Below, piece by piece: positions 35,101 to 43,332 of a stretch of 57,910 nucleotides of DNA. Origin of the DNA: Bacteroidaceae bacterium (GTDB lineage: Bacteria > Bacteroidota > Bacteroidia > Bacteroidales > Bacteroidaceae); NCBI GenBank assembly GCA_017507105.1, contig JAFWBM010000026.1, positions 1-57,910 on the forward strand, written 5' to 3'. A program made the translations under genes and the position numbers. The notes beneath the pieces were generated by a model, which worked only from the letters and a program-made list of their open reading frames with translations, was not told the DNA's origin and searched no databases. How positions within the stretch are numbered: the stretch's first letter is position 1; each line of letters opens with the position of its first letter.

Positions 35101-36413
35101 AGAGCAAAAGCAAGCCATAGATAGAGACGCGATGCATTTTCGGAAGCCTCCTCTACCCTGCTCTCCATCTGTTTGTTAAGACGTGTGGTCTGCAACAAAT
35201 CAAGATAACTGTTACGATTCATATCCGATGCATATTTATCACCCAATCCTGCATAGGCACAGCTAGCCTCACGTCTAACGCTTAGCAACGGTTCGTATAT
35301 ATTTATTATAGAATCATTATCCATACGGAGTTTCTCGGACTCATCATCAACGAAAGACAAGGTAAAAGGTATCAGTGCCGCATGGGGATAGTTGCGGTTG
35401 TAATATGAATTTATATGTTTTATTGCATCTGCAAGCAGTACAAGAGCCTCGTCAAAGCAGGAGCTATATACCAGCGATGAGGCAGCAACAGACAAAGCCT
35501 CAACCATCATATATTCATCGCCATAACTTGCGAGCGAATCGGCAGCCTCCATAGCAAGAGTAAAAGAGAGCCTGTCTAAAGGTATTGAATCACTTTTCAA
35601 CCTGGAAACTCTCTCCGGAAGCGCATCCAATACAGCAATACAAGCATCATCATTACGCAGAAGAATAGCCAACATAAGCCTGCAATTTGCATTCAGCCAC
35701 TTGAGCCCTCTTCTCTCTGTTCGCTCAATAAGAGTACATAGCAATTCTGCATCCTCGACATAAGACAGAGAGGAACTGTAATTAAGGATCATTCGGCCAT
35801 ATATATGCATAGGGACCTCTTTGACCTGTGAAATATTCATCTCTAGGTAGGAGGCAGCACGCTCCATCTCATCTTTCATCCCCAGATTGGCAAAGTAACA
35901 CAAAGAGACTGCCGAGAGTTCCATCTTGGCAGCAAGAAAACGTTGAATATCATCGTCGGGTAGCAAATGAATCTCCTCATTTATCCTTTGCACTCTACGA
36001 AGTGCCCGAGAACGATAATCAAAAAACTTGCGGTTGGCCGATGTACGAAAACTTATAGTCATCAACCCCACATCGGCAACAAGACGTTCAATCTCACTTA
36101 CAGAGTTCTCTATAACATCTATATATATTTGCTCAGCACCTCTGTAATCCATATTCATAAAAGCAATGTATGCTTCTATGTTTTGTGCCACAGAATAGTA
36201 TTTATCATCATTATCGCACAAAGCGTAAAGTTCACCTGCAATCTCCTGATATTCACTTAACGAGCTATATCGAGTAGCAGTAAGTTTACCATACAAAGAT
36301 TGGATATCAGGTGCCGTTTCCGTTGTGTCACAATGCGAATTGCACAACACAACAATGCCTGCAATAACAAAAATAACAGCAAGTGACAACAGAAAACGCT
36401 TCATTGTAAACAC
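32166..36413 (-). CDS. Double sensor histidine kinase (two TPR-like sensor/kinase halves fused)
   Basis: At 1,415 residues it reads as two sensor kinases in tandem. Half 1: N-terminal signal segment (start at 36413, or the ATG at 36404), helical TPR-like periplasmic repeats, a membrane helix at ~430-452, a GAF-like stretch and an intact HATPase at ~700-830 (N box NTLADNAGKFTP, G1 VKDNGCGLT, G2 GSGFGLMNCKG). Half 2: a second hydrophobic segment at ~838-858, a short helical periplasmic part, a membrane helix at ~995-1017, an H-box-like motif IKHETIYYPSRI with H1208, then an ATPase-like domain lacking the N-box Asn and the G1 DxG. In half 1 the H-box position reads VVTGMVPYINR, with no His. Architecture resembles Bacteroides proteins annotated DUF5112/DUF5113. 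The partner regulator follows 11 bases downstream. Confidence 0.85.
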   Translation of the reverse strand: MFTMKRFLLSLAVIFVIAGIVVLCNSHCDTTETAPDIQSLYGKLTATRYSSLSEYQEIAGELYALCDNDDKYYSVAQNIEAYIAFMNMDYRGAEQIYIDVIENSVSEIERLVADVGLMTISFRTSANRKFFDYRSRALRRVQRINEEIHLLPDDDIQRFLAAKMELSAVSLCYFANLGMKDEMERAASYLEMNISQVKEVPMHIYGRMILNYSSSLSYVEDAELLCTLIERTERRGLKWLNANCRLMLAILLRNDDACIAVLDALPERVSRLKSDSIPLDRLSFTLAMEAADSLASYGDEYMMVEALSVAASSLVYSSCFDEALVLLADAIKHINSYYNRNYPHAALIPFTLSFVDDESEKLRMDNDSIINIYEPLLSVRREASCAYAGLGDKYASDMNRNSYLDLLQTTRLNKQMESRVEEASENASRLYLWLAFALVVTIAVVCSTILLAARWRKRNVAYSRDLDAILRVCRQLMVVIPQDVQGTEEVHKVVCGILNGSLSNFLGNTQFGIERKGENSTDGRYLYLFPLLKMDDNQEWVLRVVAEREADSSKRGLLGVLLPYVSVALDEGMRISAIDDERLRLEQLHESYKMYLAAHKRENVIKRVSLSVVTGMVPYINRMLNEVQRLLHSNGTCENRQRRLDYLIELTDALDRHNAILDKWIKMRRGELNLNIESFPISDVLDIISKSAQAFALRGVRLDVKSSNSVVKADKALTLFMLNTLADNAGKFTPCGGEVEVEAVETDTYVEISVKDNGCGLTPEEIDKILNNKVYDASSIGRGSVSEANKGSGFGLMNCKGIIEKYRKSDELFAVCCLNIESKKDEGSRFSFRLPKGIIRAMVSLLFILIPISAIGYADSSFIRISALADSVYNSNVYGDYEKALGYSAMAIDELNRYYSSTIGGGDTLTFVTGNMAELDWWRSAIYPDSLTEDIYHNLLDLRNETAIAALALHKWQLYRYNNSIYTQLYRLVHEDKELIKYYEQMRNISNYREAAIALCVALLVVLFIVASVMYMRRVVIEKMNTNMLLHVNARLLRLARGGRESLDNLAANLSCEIYDGTHEYLRVRNVVVMLDYDDTVQLASFPNGVDELTGVFLQRLCESHNSYISPDCAIIVFPLVAVSSGNEHYIGAMQIEVERKLTTSETSTLELMVSYASSAAYYSIACLAETYRSYDDVEEETERMRFEENHLHVRNMVMDNCLSMIKHETIYYPSRIRHLIEELRNSGLEDKEQSATIKELIDYYNQVLGMLVDCATRQLDDLSFRLSAIDLNLLFAELQFYVKRRAARLKKDIFLQYDKTTAIIYADAVLVEFLFESILDGLMAVGGDGTIVISAVERGGSVVEIEIMDVREDASTYDTTSLFTPGEGDAVALEFLIAKEIVRMHEDYMNIRGCRLEMRKCDEGTKIFLTLPSK

Positions 36414-36447
36414 TCTTTCTACGATGATATAGGATGATAGTATCAGT

Positions 36448-36455
36448 CAAAGATA
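36448..36455 (-). promoter_or_regulatory. Probable -7 element of the sensor-kinase operon
   Basis: TATCTTTG on the reverse strand, 35 bases before the kinase start. No clear -33 TTTG stands at the right distance. Confidence 0.45.
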
Positions 36456-36979
36456 TAACAAAGAAACGAAAACCAGGACATTAAACGAGAAAAGAATAGC
36501 ACGTATTAACATTATATATATAAAGATGCAGCCCCGCGTATCACTACGGGGGACTGCCGGGGGAATTGAATGATTAAGAAAAAGTATTCAGTAATGGAAG
36601 TCTTTCGGTCTGTAATAATAACAGAGCTGATATTACTTTTGTTTTCGAAATGCATATTTTTATGAAAAACATAGGTGATATAATTATTGGATATGACGGT
36701 AAGCCTATATATACATATCAATCGTAGAAGGTTCCGTCACCTAAAAATAAAGAAGATTCATTTAATTTGTTAAGTCTCGGAAATGGAGCTAAAATAAATT
36801 GCATTTGACATACTACAATGAGATGAGATAATAGGTTTTTATAGATTATATTAAAAATTTACAAATACAAGCGTTCGCCATCTTGTTACCAATATTTCAA
36901 GCAATAGCGCCAACAGATTTATTCTAAACAAGCTATATTTCTTGAGAAGTCAATAAATAGTAATAGACTATATAAAATA

Positions 36980-37014
36980 TATAGTCTCCAAAGTATGCGG
37001 CTTTGGAGACTATA
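36980..37014 (-). terminator. Terminator after nadC
   Basis: TATAGTCTCCAAAG at 36980-36993 pairs perfectly with 37001-37014 around a seven-base loop, 40 bases after the nadC stop on the reverse strand. Confidence 0.8.
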
Positions 37015-37053
37015 AAATGGAACTAGTTATCTTATATAGCTTATGTACGTATA

Positions 37054-37905
37054 TTATTTAACTGCTTTAAAACTCATATCCAGACCTTTAACCGAGTGTG
37101 TGAGGGCACCTACAGATATATAGTCCACTCCACACAATGCATAGTCACGTAAAGTATCGAATGTTATACCACCGGACGATTCTGTCTCATACCTACCAGC
37201 AACCATCTCCACGGCCTTGCGAGTAACTTCGGGAGTAAAGTTATCGAACATTATACGGTGAACGCCACCCAAATCGAGAACCTGCTGCAATTCAACGAGG
37301 CTGCGCACCTCAATCTCAATCTTCAAATCCTTGCCATGCTCTTTGCAATACTCCTGCGCGCGCAATATCGCTTTCTGTATACCTCCGGCAAAATCCACGT
37401 GGTTATCTTTAAGCAATATCATGTCGAACAAACCTATACGATGATTTGTACCACCACCTATACGTACAGCTTCTTTCTCCATTATACGCATACCCGGTGT
37501 TGTCTTACGAGTATCAAGAACGCGTGTATTTGTACCTTCAAGCTGCTTGACATAGCGACGTGTCATTGTAGCAATACCGCTCATTCGTTGCATTACATTA
37601 AGCATCAAACGTTCAGTCTGTAACAGAGAGCGTACGCTGCCGCTTACATACATAGCTATATCGCCTTTCTTAACATCTGCACCATCCTCAATGAGAACCT
37701 CTACCTGCAGCGAAGGATCGAAACGATGAAATATCTTCAATGCCATCTCTACACCGGCAAGCACTCCATCTTCTTTTATAAGTAACATATTCTTTCCCAT
37801 TGCATCGGCAGGAATAGAAGAGAGGGTTGTATGATCGCCATCACCGATATCTTCGGCAAAGGCCAAGTCAATCAATTTTTCAATAAGCTCGTCCTTAATA
37901 TTCAT
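37054..37905 (-). CDS. nadC: Quinolinate phosphoribosyltransferase
   Basis: NadC condenses quinolinate with PRPP, releasing CO2, to give nicotinate mononucleotide in de novo NAD+ synthesis. Family motifs are visible: AEDIGDGDHTT at the N-terminus, MQRMSGIATMTRRYV, the substrate-binding DTRKTTPGMRIMEKEAVRIG, GGTNHRIGLFDMILLKDNH and a C-terminal SSGGITFDT and ISVGALTHSVKGLDMS. The length of 283 residues is typical. It stands alone with its own promoter, divergent from rlmH; nadA and nadB are not in the window. Confidence 0.97.
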   Translation of the reverse strand: MNIKDELIEKLIDLAFAEDIGDGDHTTLSSIPADAMGKNMLLIKEDGVLAGVEMALKIFHRFDPSLQVEVLIEDGADVKKGDIAMYVSGSVRSLLQTERLMLNVMQRMSGIATMTRRYVKQLEGTNTRVLDTRKTTPGMRIMEKEAVRIGGGTNHRIGLFDMILLKDNHVDFAGGIQKAILRAQEYCKEHGKDLKIEIEVRSLVELQQVLDLGGVHRIMFDNFTPEVTRKAVEMVAGRYETESSGGITFDTLRDYALCGVDYISVGALTHSVKGLDMSFKAVK

Positions 37906-37926
37906 AGTAGTATAGTTTATTTTGTG

Positions 37927-37958
37927 CGAAGATATATAAAACTATAAATCAAAACAAA
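37927..37958 (-). promoter_or_regulatory. Promoter of nadC
   Basis: On the reverse strand TTTG (37958-37955), 20 bases, then TATCTTCG (37934-37927). The 12-base segment holding the -7 box (37923-37934) is an exact inverted copy of 37978-37989 in front of rlmH. Confidence 0.65.
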
Positions 37959-37977
37959 CAGAATAGGTGTTTTTTAC

Positions 37978-37985
37978 TATCTTCG
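37978..37985 (+). promoter_or_regulatory. Probable -7 element of rlmH
   Basis: TATCTTCG, 34 bases before the rlmH start and facing away from the nadC promoter. No clear -33 TTTG is present. Confidence 0.5.
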
Positions 37986-38011
37986 CACACTGATAAGAAA
38001 GATTATATACG

Positions 38012-38485
38012 ATGAGAATTACACTATTAGTGGTGGGACGCACCGTAGACAACAACATTATTTCTGGTATAGAGGATTATGTGAAACGACTGCGATATTT
38101 CGTCCAGTTTGATACCGAAATAATACCCGAACTAAAAAATGCACGCAAGCTGAGTGAGGCACAACAAAAGGAACAAGAGGGAGAATATATCCTGAAATCT
38201 ATACAACAAGGCGACCACATAGTATTACTTGATGAAGGGGGCAAAGAGTTCCGCTCCACCGAGTTTGCATCATGGATTGAACATAAGCAGAACATATCTG
38301 TCAAGAGACTGGTTTTTGTTGTAGGTGGTCCTTATGGATTCTCACAGAGAGTATATAATGCCGCCAACGAAAAACTTTCATTATCACGAATGACATTCTC
38401 ACACCAGATGATACGTTTGCTATTTGTGGAACAGTTATACAGAGCATACACCATAATCAACCATTTGCCATATCACCATGAATAA
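38012..38485 (+). CDS. rlmH: 23S rRNA (pseudouridine-1915-N3)-methyltransferase
   Basis: RlmH methylates pseudouridine 1915 in helix 69 of 23S rRNA on assembled ribosomes. The 157-residue SPOUT-family protein shows the knotted AdoMet site in LVFVVGGPYGFS and the C-terminal LSRMTFSHQMIRLLFVEQLY with RAYTIINHLPYHHE, the end expected of the family. Start and length agree with E. coli RlmH. It is monocistronic and converges with the lipoprotein gene that begins 15 bases beyond its stop. Confidence 0.97.
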   Translation: MRITLLVVGRTVDNNIISGIEDYVKRLRYFVQFDTEIIPELKNARKLSEAQQKEQEGEYILKSIQQGDHIVLLDEGGKEFRSTEFASWIEHKQNISVKRLVFVVGGPYGFSQRVYNAANEKLSLSRMTFSHQMIRLLFVEQLYRAYTIINHLPYHHE

Positions 38486-38500
38486 GTGAAAACGGGATAG

Positions 38501-39943
38501 CTATTCCATATCTAACGGCACATATTGAAAGCAACCTGCATCAGCATTTTCCAAAGGTCTTTCAACACCGTCAAGATCGTATCTTAATTGCTGCGAGTAA
38601 TGACTGTCAGCTATTCCGCGAGCCGACGTTGAATCGGAGAGATGAAAATCGTACCTGAATTCTTCGTTATCGATAAGACGGAAGTGCTCCTTTGCAAATG
38701 GTCGGACACTCTTATCATCATATACTATATCTGCAAAACGTTCATTCTCTTCATCGGCAATCGTATTTATTAATGATGAACAGAATCGGTAGTTTGCAAT
38801 ATTGGACAAGGTATCGCCAAACTGCGTAAGATAACCCATAAGTTCATCTGTGCGAGAACCTGTTATTATACAATTAGCAAACAAAGCATTACGTAAAGGA
38901 GCCGGCTTACCATCTATAGAGTTATGAAGGGCAAGAGCGACATCCCTCTGTTTCCAAATATAAAAATTGGCTATTGTGCAATGCACGAACTCTACACTCC
39001 CCCCCACAACCTTAACACAATTACCACGAGCATTTGCAATCAGCGAGTTACTGACATTAACACGCGCCATTAGGGTTTCCAATGCATTACCATCGAAATT
39101 CTCTATGATAGAAGATTCTATTGTCAGACGTTGTGCCGATGTATCGCCACGTTGTACCAATATTCCATATTTGGCACTATGTATATCGCAATGCTTGAGT
39201 ATATTATTGTTGCTTAATGAATCGAATGTAACTCCACCCCACTGCCCCGGGATATTATCATATGGAAGATAATCGAACATGTTATCGGTACGATCACCTC
39301 GCATTACAATTGGAGAGCCATGCTCGCCTATCGCTTTTAGAGTTCCGCGCACATTAATCACAGCATCCTTATGAAAATATAGTATTGTACCGGCATCTAT
39401 TGTCAACTCTACCCCATTGGATACAACAAGACTATCATATATAATATAATGCCCTCGGGCTATATTGGAGTTTGTTTCAAACACCTTACCCTTCATAAAC
39501 TCTACATCGCGTCCAAAGGCGAGCAAAGTAATGCCCTGCTGCACACCACTCTCAAGTGTAAAAAGCAATGAGTCGGAAACAAACAATGGGACATCAGAAC
39601 TGTTTTTATCGAGTGTAGCCTCAACAAAAATATATATACTATCATTCTTGCGTATCTCTATGTCACTTATGATGTTTGACGACTGTCCATCTATATTCAT
39701 GCGGAACCCAGAGGAGCCTCCACTGGCTAGTCGTACATTGCTTATACGCAAAGAAGAGCTATTTCTGTTATATACCTTCATCTTGGCTGTAGGCGAACCT
39801 ACAGCTGTAAAAAGAGTGTCAAACATTAGCGTGTCGCATGAAAACTGCAACCTCAACGATGGATTGGACGAAAAATCAGCCTCCTCACTGCACGACGCAG
39901 CGAGGAGTACCGACAATAATAGGGCATATACTATTTTTTTCAT
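38501..39943 (-). CDS. Lipoprotein with right-handed beta-helix
   Basis: A signal peptide ends in a lipobox (SVLLAASC), so the protein should be lipid-anchored, possibly on the surface. The first ~150 residues form a beta-rich domain (LRLQFSCDTLMFDTLFTAVG). From about residue 175 to 390 it has short imperfect repeats such as LTIDAGTILYFHKDAVINVR, GGVTFDSLSNNNILKHCDIH and LTIESSIIENFDGNALE. These have the rung spacing of a right-handed parallel beta-helix, a fold common in polysaccharide-active or adhesive proteins, but I see no catalytic signature. Homologues seem common in Bacteroidales. Function unknown; not obviously linked to either neighbour. Confidence 0.72.
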   Translation of the reverse strand: MKKIVYALLLSVLLAASCSEEADFSSNPSLRLQFSCDTLMFDTLFTAVGSPTAKMKVYNRNSSSLRISNVRLASGGSSGFRMNIDGQSSNIISDIEIRKNDSIYIFVEATLDKNSSDVPLFVSDSLLFTLESGVQQGITLLAFGRDVEFMKGKVFETNSNIARGHYIIYDSLVVSNGVELTIDAGTILYFHKDAVINVRGTLKAIGEHGSPIVMRGDRTDNMFDYLPYDNIPGQWGGVTFDSLSNNNILKHCDIHSAKYGILVQRGDTSAQRLTIESSIIENFDGNALETLMARVNVSNSLIANARGNCVKVVGGSVEFVHCTIANFYIWKQRDVALALHNSIDGKPAPLRNALFANCIITGSRTDELMGYLTQFGDTLSNIANYRFCSSLINTIADEENERFADIVYDDKSVRPFAKEHFRLIDNEEFRYDFHLSDSTSARGIADSHYSQQLRYDLDGVERPLENADAGCFQYVPLDME

Positions 39944-39995
39944 TTTTCTCTTCGCAACAGATTTTTAACTATATAACGAAGATTTTACAATATTA

Positions 39996-41450
39996 TTATT
40001 TTTCAGGAACATTTGCCAGAATAGCAACAAGATGATGCCAGAAACGTTCGGTAGAAGCAATGCTAAGCCTCTCGTCGGGCGAGTGTACACCACGCATTGT
40101 TGGTCCAAATGAAATCATATCCAAATGCGGTGCTTTCTCAAGGAAAAGGCCACACTCTAAACCGGCATGAATAGCTTTTATCTTGGCATCGACTCCAAAC
40201 AGTTGTTTATGCTGTTCGCAAGCAACCTTCAAAATCTGCGAGTTCACATTGGGTTTCCATCCCGGATAATGTCCTTTGGTAACAACCTTTGCTCCACCCA
40301 ATGCAAATGCGGCACTGACAGTTGCAGCAATATCATCACGCGCCGATTCTATTGAGCTGCGCTGACTTGTCACAACCTTGACCGTATTGTCCTCTACACG
40401 AACAGACGCGAAGTTACTAGAGGTCTCGACAAGACCTTCCACATCCTGACTCATTGCATACACACCATTATACAATGCATGTAGCGATTTTAACAATTTA
40501 GAAGTTGTATCCTTATCTATTACACGCGATACCGGATCTGTACTCTGCAACACAAGTTTCATATCGGGTTCAGTAGTTGCAAATTCGTTGCGCACTTCTG
40601 CTGCAAATATATTGAATTCTACACGTATACTCTCCTTATCGGATGATTGTACAGCAAACACTGCTGATGCCTCACGAGGAATCACATTGTGCATACTACC
40701 TCCACTGATATCGCAAAGATAAAATTCATATTTCTCAGCAATGCGGCACAAGAAACGGTTTAGCAACTTATTGGCATTAGCACGACCTTTATTGATATCA
40801 TCACCAGAATGTCCTCCTACAAGATTTGATATATCGGCACGCATATAGAACATATCACCAGCAATACGCTCCCATATAAAACGGTAATCGGCATATGTAC
40901 ATACACCTCCGGCGCATCCTATAAAAATCTCACCCTCATCCTCCGAGTCAAGATTCAGAAGAATATCTCCATCCAACATATCTCCATTGAGTGCCTGTGC
41001 ACCTGTCAATCCGGTCTCTTCGTCTATTGTGAAAAGACAATTTACCGGACCATGAACAAGAGTATCATCGGCCAATACTGCCATTGCAGCGGCAACGCCT
41101 ATTCCATTATCTGCACCCAAAGTTGTACCATCGGCCTTGAGCCAATCGCCATCCACTACCAAACGTATAGGATCGGTGAGAAAATCGTGCTCGACATCCT
41201 TTCGTTTGTCACAGACCATATCCATGTGGCTTTGCAATATGACTGTCTTGCGATTCTCATATCCGGCTGTGGCAGGTTTCTTTATCAACACATTACCAAG
41301 CTCATCGGCAATGGTTACCAATCCTAATCTATTACCGAAATCCTGAAGGAACCTTGATATCTGTGCCTCATTCTTAGAACCATGAGGTATTTTACATATC
41401 TCGGCGAAGAAATCGAATACCAATTGAGGGTTTAAATTCAGTTTTTCCAT
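39996..41450 (-). CDS. pepD: Aminoacyl-histidine dipeptidase (peptidase D)
   Basis: A cytosolic M20-family metallodipeptidase that cleaves Xaa-His dipeptides (carnosinase-like). Two-zinc ligands are evident in order: LQSHMDMVCDKR (His with following Asp), LGADNGIGVAA (bridging Asp), DEETGLTGA (catalytic and ligand Glu), NLDSEDEGEI and AIHAGLECGLF (C-terminal His-Glu pair). The length of 484 residues is typical. It could supply histidine to the hut pathway at 3.8-10.3 kb, although the two are not linked. Monocistronic. Confidence 0.95.
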   Translation of the reverse strand: MEKLNLNPQLVFDFFAEICKIPHGSKNEAQISRFLQDFGNRLGLVTIADELGNVLIKKPATAGYENRKTVILQSHMDMVCDKRKDVEHDFLTDPIRLVVDGDWLKADGTTLGADNGIGVAAAMAVLADDTLVHGPVNCLFTIDEETGLTGAQALNGDMLDGDILLNLDSEDEGEIFIGCAGGVCTYADYRFIWERIAGDMFYMRADISNLVGGHSGDDINKGRANANKLLNRFLCRIAEKYEFYLCDISGGSMHNVIPREASAVFAVQSSDKESIRVEFNIFAAEVRNEFATTEPDMKLVLQSTDPVSRVIDKDTTSKLLKSLHALYNGVYAMSQDVEGLVETSSNFASVRVEDNTVKVVTSQRSSIESARDDIAATVSAAFALGGAKVVTKGHYPGWKPNVNSQILKVACEQHKQLFGVDAKIKAIHAGLECGLFLEKAPHLDMISFGPTMRGVHSPDERLSIASTERFWHHLVAILANVPEK

Positions 41451-41563
41451 AAGACTATTTATATTCTAATTTTATTAAAACTTGTTAATTAATAATTTAA
41501 CATCACAAAAAATATTAAAACAGGACCTAACAAAAGCCCTTTTTGCAATATTTTACTCTTATC

Positions 41564-41596
41564 TTAGTAAAAAAGGAAGATAATGTTGTATATTTG
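41564..41596 (+). promoter_or_regulatory. Promoter of the small membrane protein/Skp-like pair
   Basis: TTAG at 41564-41567 (one change from TTTG), 21 bases, then TATATTTG at 41589-41596. Confidence 0.55.
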
Positions 41597-41668
41597 CATC
41601 AATTTTTACGGACACCTATATTACAATACTGCAAGGTTCCGAATTAATTTGTAGCAAAAATAGTAAAA

Positions 41669-41890
41669 ATGTTCAAGACTTTGATATTGGCAACGTTAAT
41701 AATTGCTATAAGTTTTGTATTACTGGCCATAACCATAATATTAAAGAAGAACGGTCGTTTCCCTAACACACATGTCAGCGGAAACAAGGGACTCAGAAAA
41801 AGAGGTATAAAGTGTGCACAATCACAGGACAGAGATGCACGCCGGGACAACCCTATGGCAGTGAGCGAGAGCAATAGAAACAAAAAATAA
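41669..41890 (+). CDS. Small single-helix membrane protein, conserved in Bacteroidetes
   Basis: A 73-residue protein with one N-terminal membrane helix (residues ~4-25, TLILATLIIAISFVLLAITI) and a short polar tail containing RFPNTHVSGNKGLRKRGIKC. That NTHVSGNK...GI.C segment, with a single Cys and an adjacent AQSQD, is in my recollection a conserved mark of small Bacteroidetes membrane proteins. It lies 14 bases before the Skp-like lipoprotein gene, so a shared transcript and an envelope role are likely. Function unknown. The recognisable motif and the promoter upstream support it as a real gene despite its size. Confidence 0.7.
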   Translation: MFKTLILATLIIAISFVLLAITIILKKNGRFPNTHVSGNKGLRKRGIKCAQSQDRDARRDNPMAVSESNRNKK

Positions 41891-41904
41891 TAACAACATA
41901 AACT

Positions 41905-42504
41905 ATGAAAAAAATCAATGTACTTACAGCAGCTGCAGCCGTTATTGCAGCACTCACATTTACACAATGCACCACAAAAAGCGATTCTCAACCCGCTCAA
42001 GCTGTACCACAATCAACATCGGTTGCTCCCGGCAGCAGTCTGAGAATTGCATATGTAGATATTGATTCTCTTTTGAACAACTACGATTTCTCCATCACTT
42101 TGCGTAACGAAATGCTACGCAAGACAGAGAATGTACGCATGACACTTAGTGAAAAAGCCAAAGCAATACAGGCAGATATGGCCGATTTCCAGAACAAACT
42201 CGAGAACAATGTATACGCCACACGTCAACGTGCAGAAGAGGAGCAGGCACGCATAATAAAGAGCCAGGAAGACTACGCACGTCTTGAGCAGCGTCTTGCA
42301 AGTGAGTTATCGGCTGAAGAGCAGAAAAACAACATCGCATTGCGCGACTCTATAAACAACTTCTTGAAAGACTATAATGCAACTCATAGCTACGACATGA
42401 TTCTTAGCCGTATGGCTGACAATATTCTTTTTGCAAATGAGTCTCTTGACATAACAAAGGATGTCATTGACGGACTTAACAAAAGATACAAAGGAAATAA
42501 ATAA
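41905..42504 (+). CDS. OmpH/Skp-like periplasmic chaperone with lipobox
   Basis: A 199-residue protein with a signal peptide that ends in LTFTQC, a probable lipid attachment site. It has the Skp/OmpH plan: a short strand (LRIAYVDIDSLLNNYDF) followed by two long helices forming a coiled-coil arm (about residues 70-160, rich in Glu, Lys, Arg and Gln), then a final strand and helix. Skp-type chaperones hold unfolded outer-membrane proteins in the periplasm. E. coli Skp is soluble, so a lipid-anchored form differs. It is followed by a strong terminator. Confidence 0.85.
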   Translation: MKKINVLTAAAAVIAALTFTQCTTKSDSQPAQAVPQSTSVAPGSSLRIAYVDIDSLLNNYDFSITLRNEMLRKTENVRMTLSEKAKAIQADMADFQNKLENNVYATRQRAEEEQARIIKSQEDYARLEQRLASELSAEEQKNNIALRDSINNFLKDYNATHSYDMILSRMADNILFANESLDITKDVIDGLNKRYKGNK

Positions 42505-42522
42505 ATACTTTAAGAATATGAC

Positions 42523-42557
42523 AAAAGCAGGGGCCTAAAAAGGCCCCTGCTTTTGTT
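42523..42557 (+). terminator. Rho-independent terminator after the Skp-like gene
   Basis: AAAAGCAGGGGCC at 42523-42535 pairs perfectly with GGCCCCTGCTTTT at 42542-42554, with further Ts after. It may also serve the converging LuxR-type gene. Confidence 0.92.
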
Positions 42558-42606
42558 TATCTCTGTTTAAATAGCAATGTTCCAACCGTAAATGTATATT
42601 ACACTC

Positions 42607-43332
42607 CTATAACATTCTTAATATTTTAGCCCTCGTACATGCATGGGATGAGTTCTTAGCACGTAACTTCTCCAATATATTCTGCCTATGGCGGCTGACT
42701 GTATATATACTGATATTCAGTTTCGTGGAGATTTCCTTGCTGGACATACCCTCATCAATCATCTTCAATATCTCTTTCTCTCTTGCTGAAAGTATCTGTC
42801 CTGAACCTATCTGTTCAAGCGAAACAGTCTCCCCTGTCAATGAATTAACAATAGCAGATATATGTTCGGTTGCAGTAGGAGTATAAAGACATAATGCATA
42901 TCTGACAGCATTACCCTCATGAAAATAGAAAATGCGATGCAGCACCTTAAGCATAACGCCATCTACAGTTTGCATAGAGATTGTATCTTCCATATAATAA
43001 TTATCACTCTTTCCATTTCGTCTCACAAATTCAAAGAATTGCAATTCATCCAATTGTTTTTTTTCCATATCATTCGGAAAGATACGACTCAGTATATCAT
43101 TCTCCCATATTGTATCTATTATTTTGGATTCTCCCTTTCTTGCTACTCCCAGAATCTCGCCAAAACCACCATAAAAGATATGACTACGATGACTCTTCAT
43201 ATCACTCAATACCGATACAGCATTCTCTGTTACAGCATAGCTTGCAGCTATTTCACGGTAGGAATCCAAATTAAGCTCTGCGCTATTGTTAAATTCCTGA
43301 CATAACAGTTGCATATCTAAAGTATTATTCAT
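42607..43332 (-). CDS. LuxR-type transcription regulator with PAS-like sensor
   Basis: A 241-residue protein. The C-terminal ~62 residues are a LuxR helix-turn-helix (SAREKEILKMIDEGMSSKEI and TKLNISIYTVSRHRQNIL). The N-terminal ~165 residues lack a receiver domain; the pattern (FYGGFGEILGVARKGESKII to RYALCLYTPTATEH) suggests a PAS-like ligand or redox sensor. It diverges from the DUF1349 gene across a 79-base gap that holds a 16-base palindrome flanked by 13-base direct repeats, so it probably regulates that gene, itself, or both. Signal unknown. Confidence 0.82.
   Translation of the reverse strand: MNNTLDMQLLCQEFNNSAELNLDSYREIAASYAVTENAVSVLSDMKSHRSHIFYGGFGEILGVARKGESKIIDTIWENDILSRIFPNDMEKKQLDELQFFEFVRRNGKSDNYYMEDTISMQTVDGVMLKVLHRIFYFHEGNAVRYALCLYTPTATEHISAIVNSLTGETVSLEQIGSGQILSAREKEILKMIDEGMSSKEISTKLNISIYTVSRHRQNILEKLRAKNSSHACTRAKILRML

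Larger units (their letters stand above)
36414..37053. other. Intergenic stretch of 640 bases without a convincing gene
   Basis: It contains a -7-like element for the kinase operon (36448-36455), a short GC-rich segment (CCCCG at 36532-36536 and CGGGG at 36547-36551, able to form a small hairpin) and the nadC terminator at its right end. A 69-codon reverse frame (36512-36721) has no recognisable features. No tRNA or known RNA was seen. Confidence 0.5.

Noticed and set aside
36512-36721. 69-codon reverse frame in the 36.4-37.1 kb gap
   Set aside because: No domain, signal peptide or promoter; composition fits chance in AT-rich DNA.
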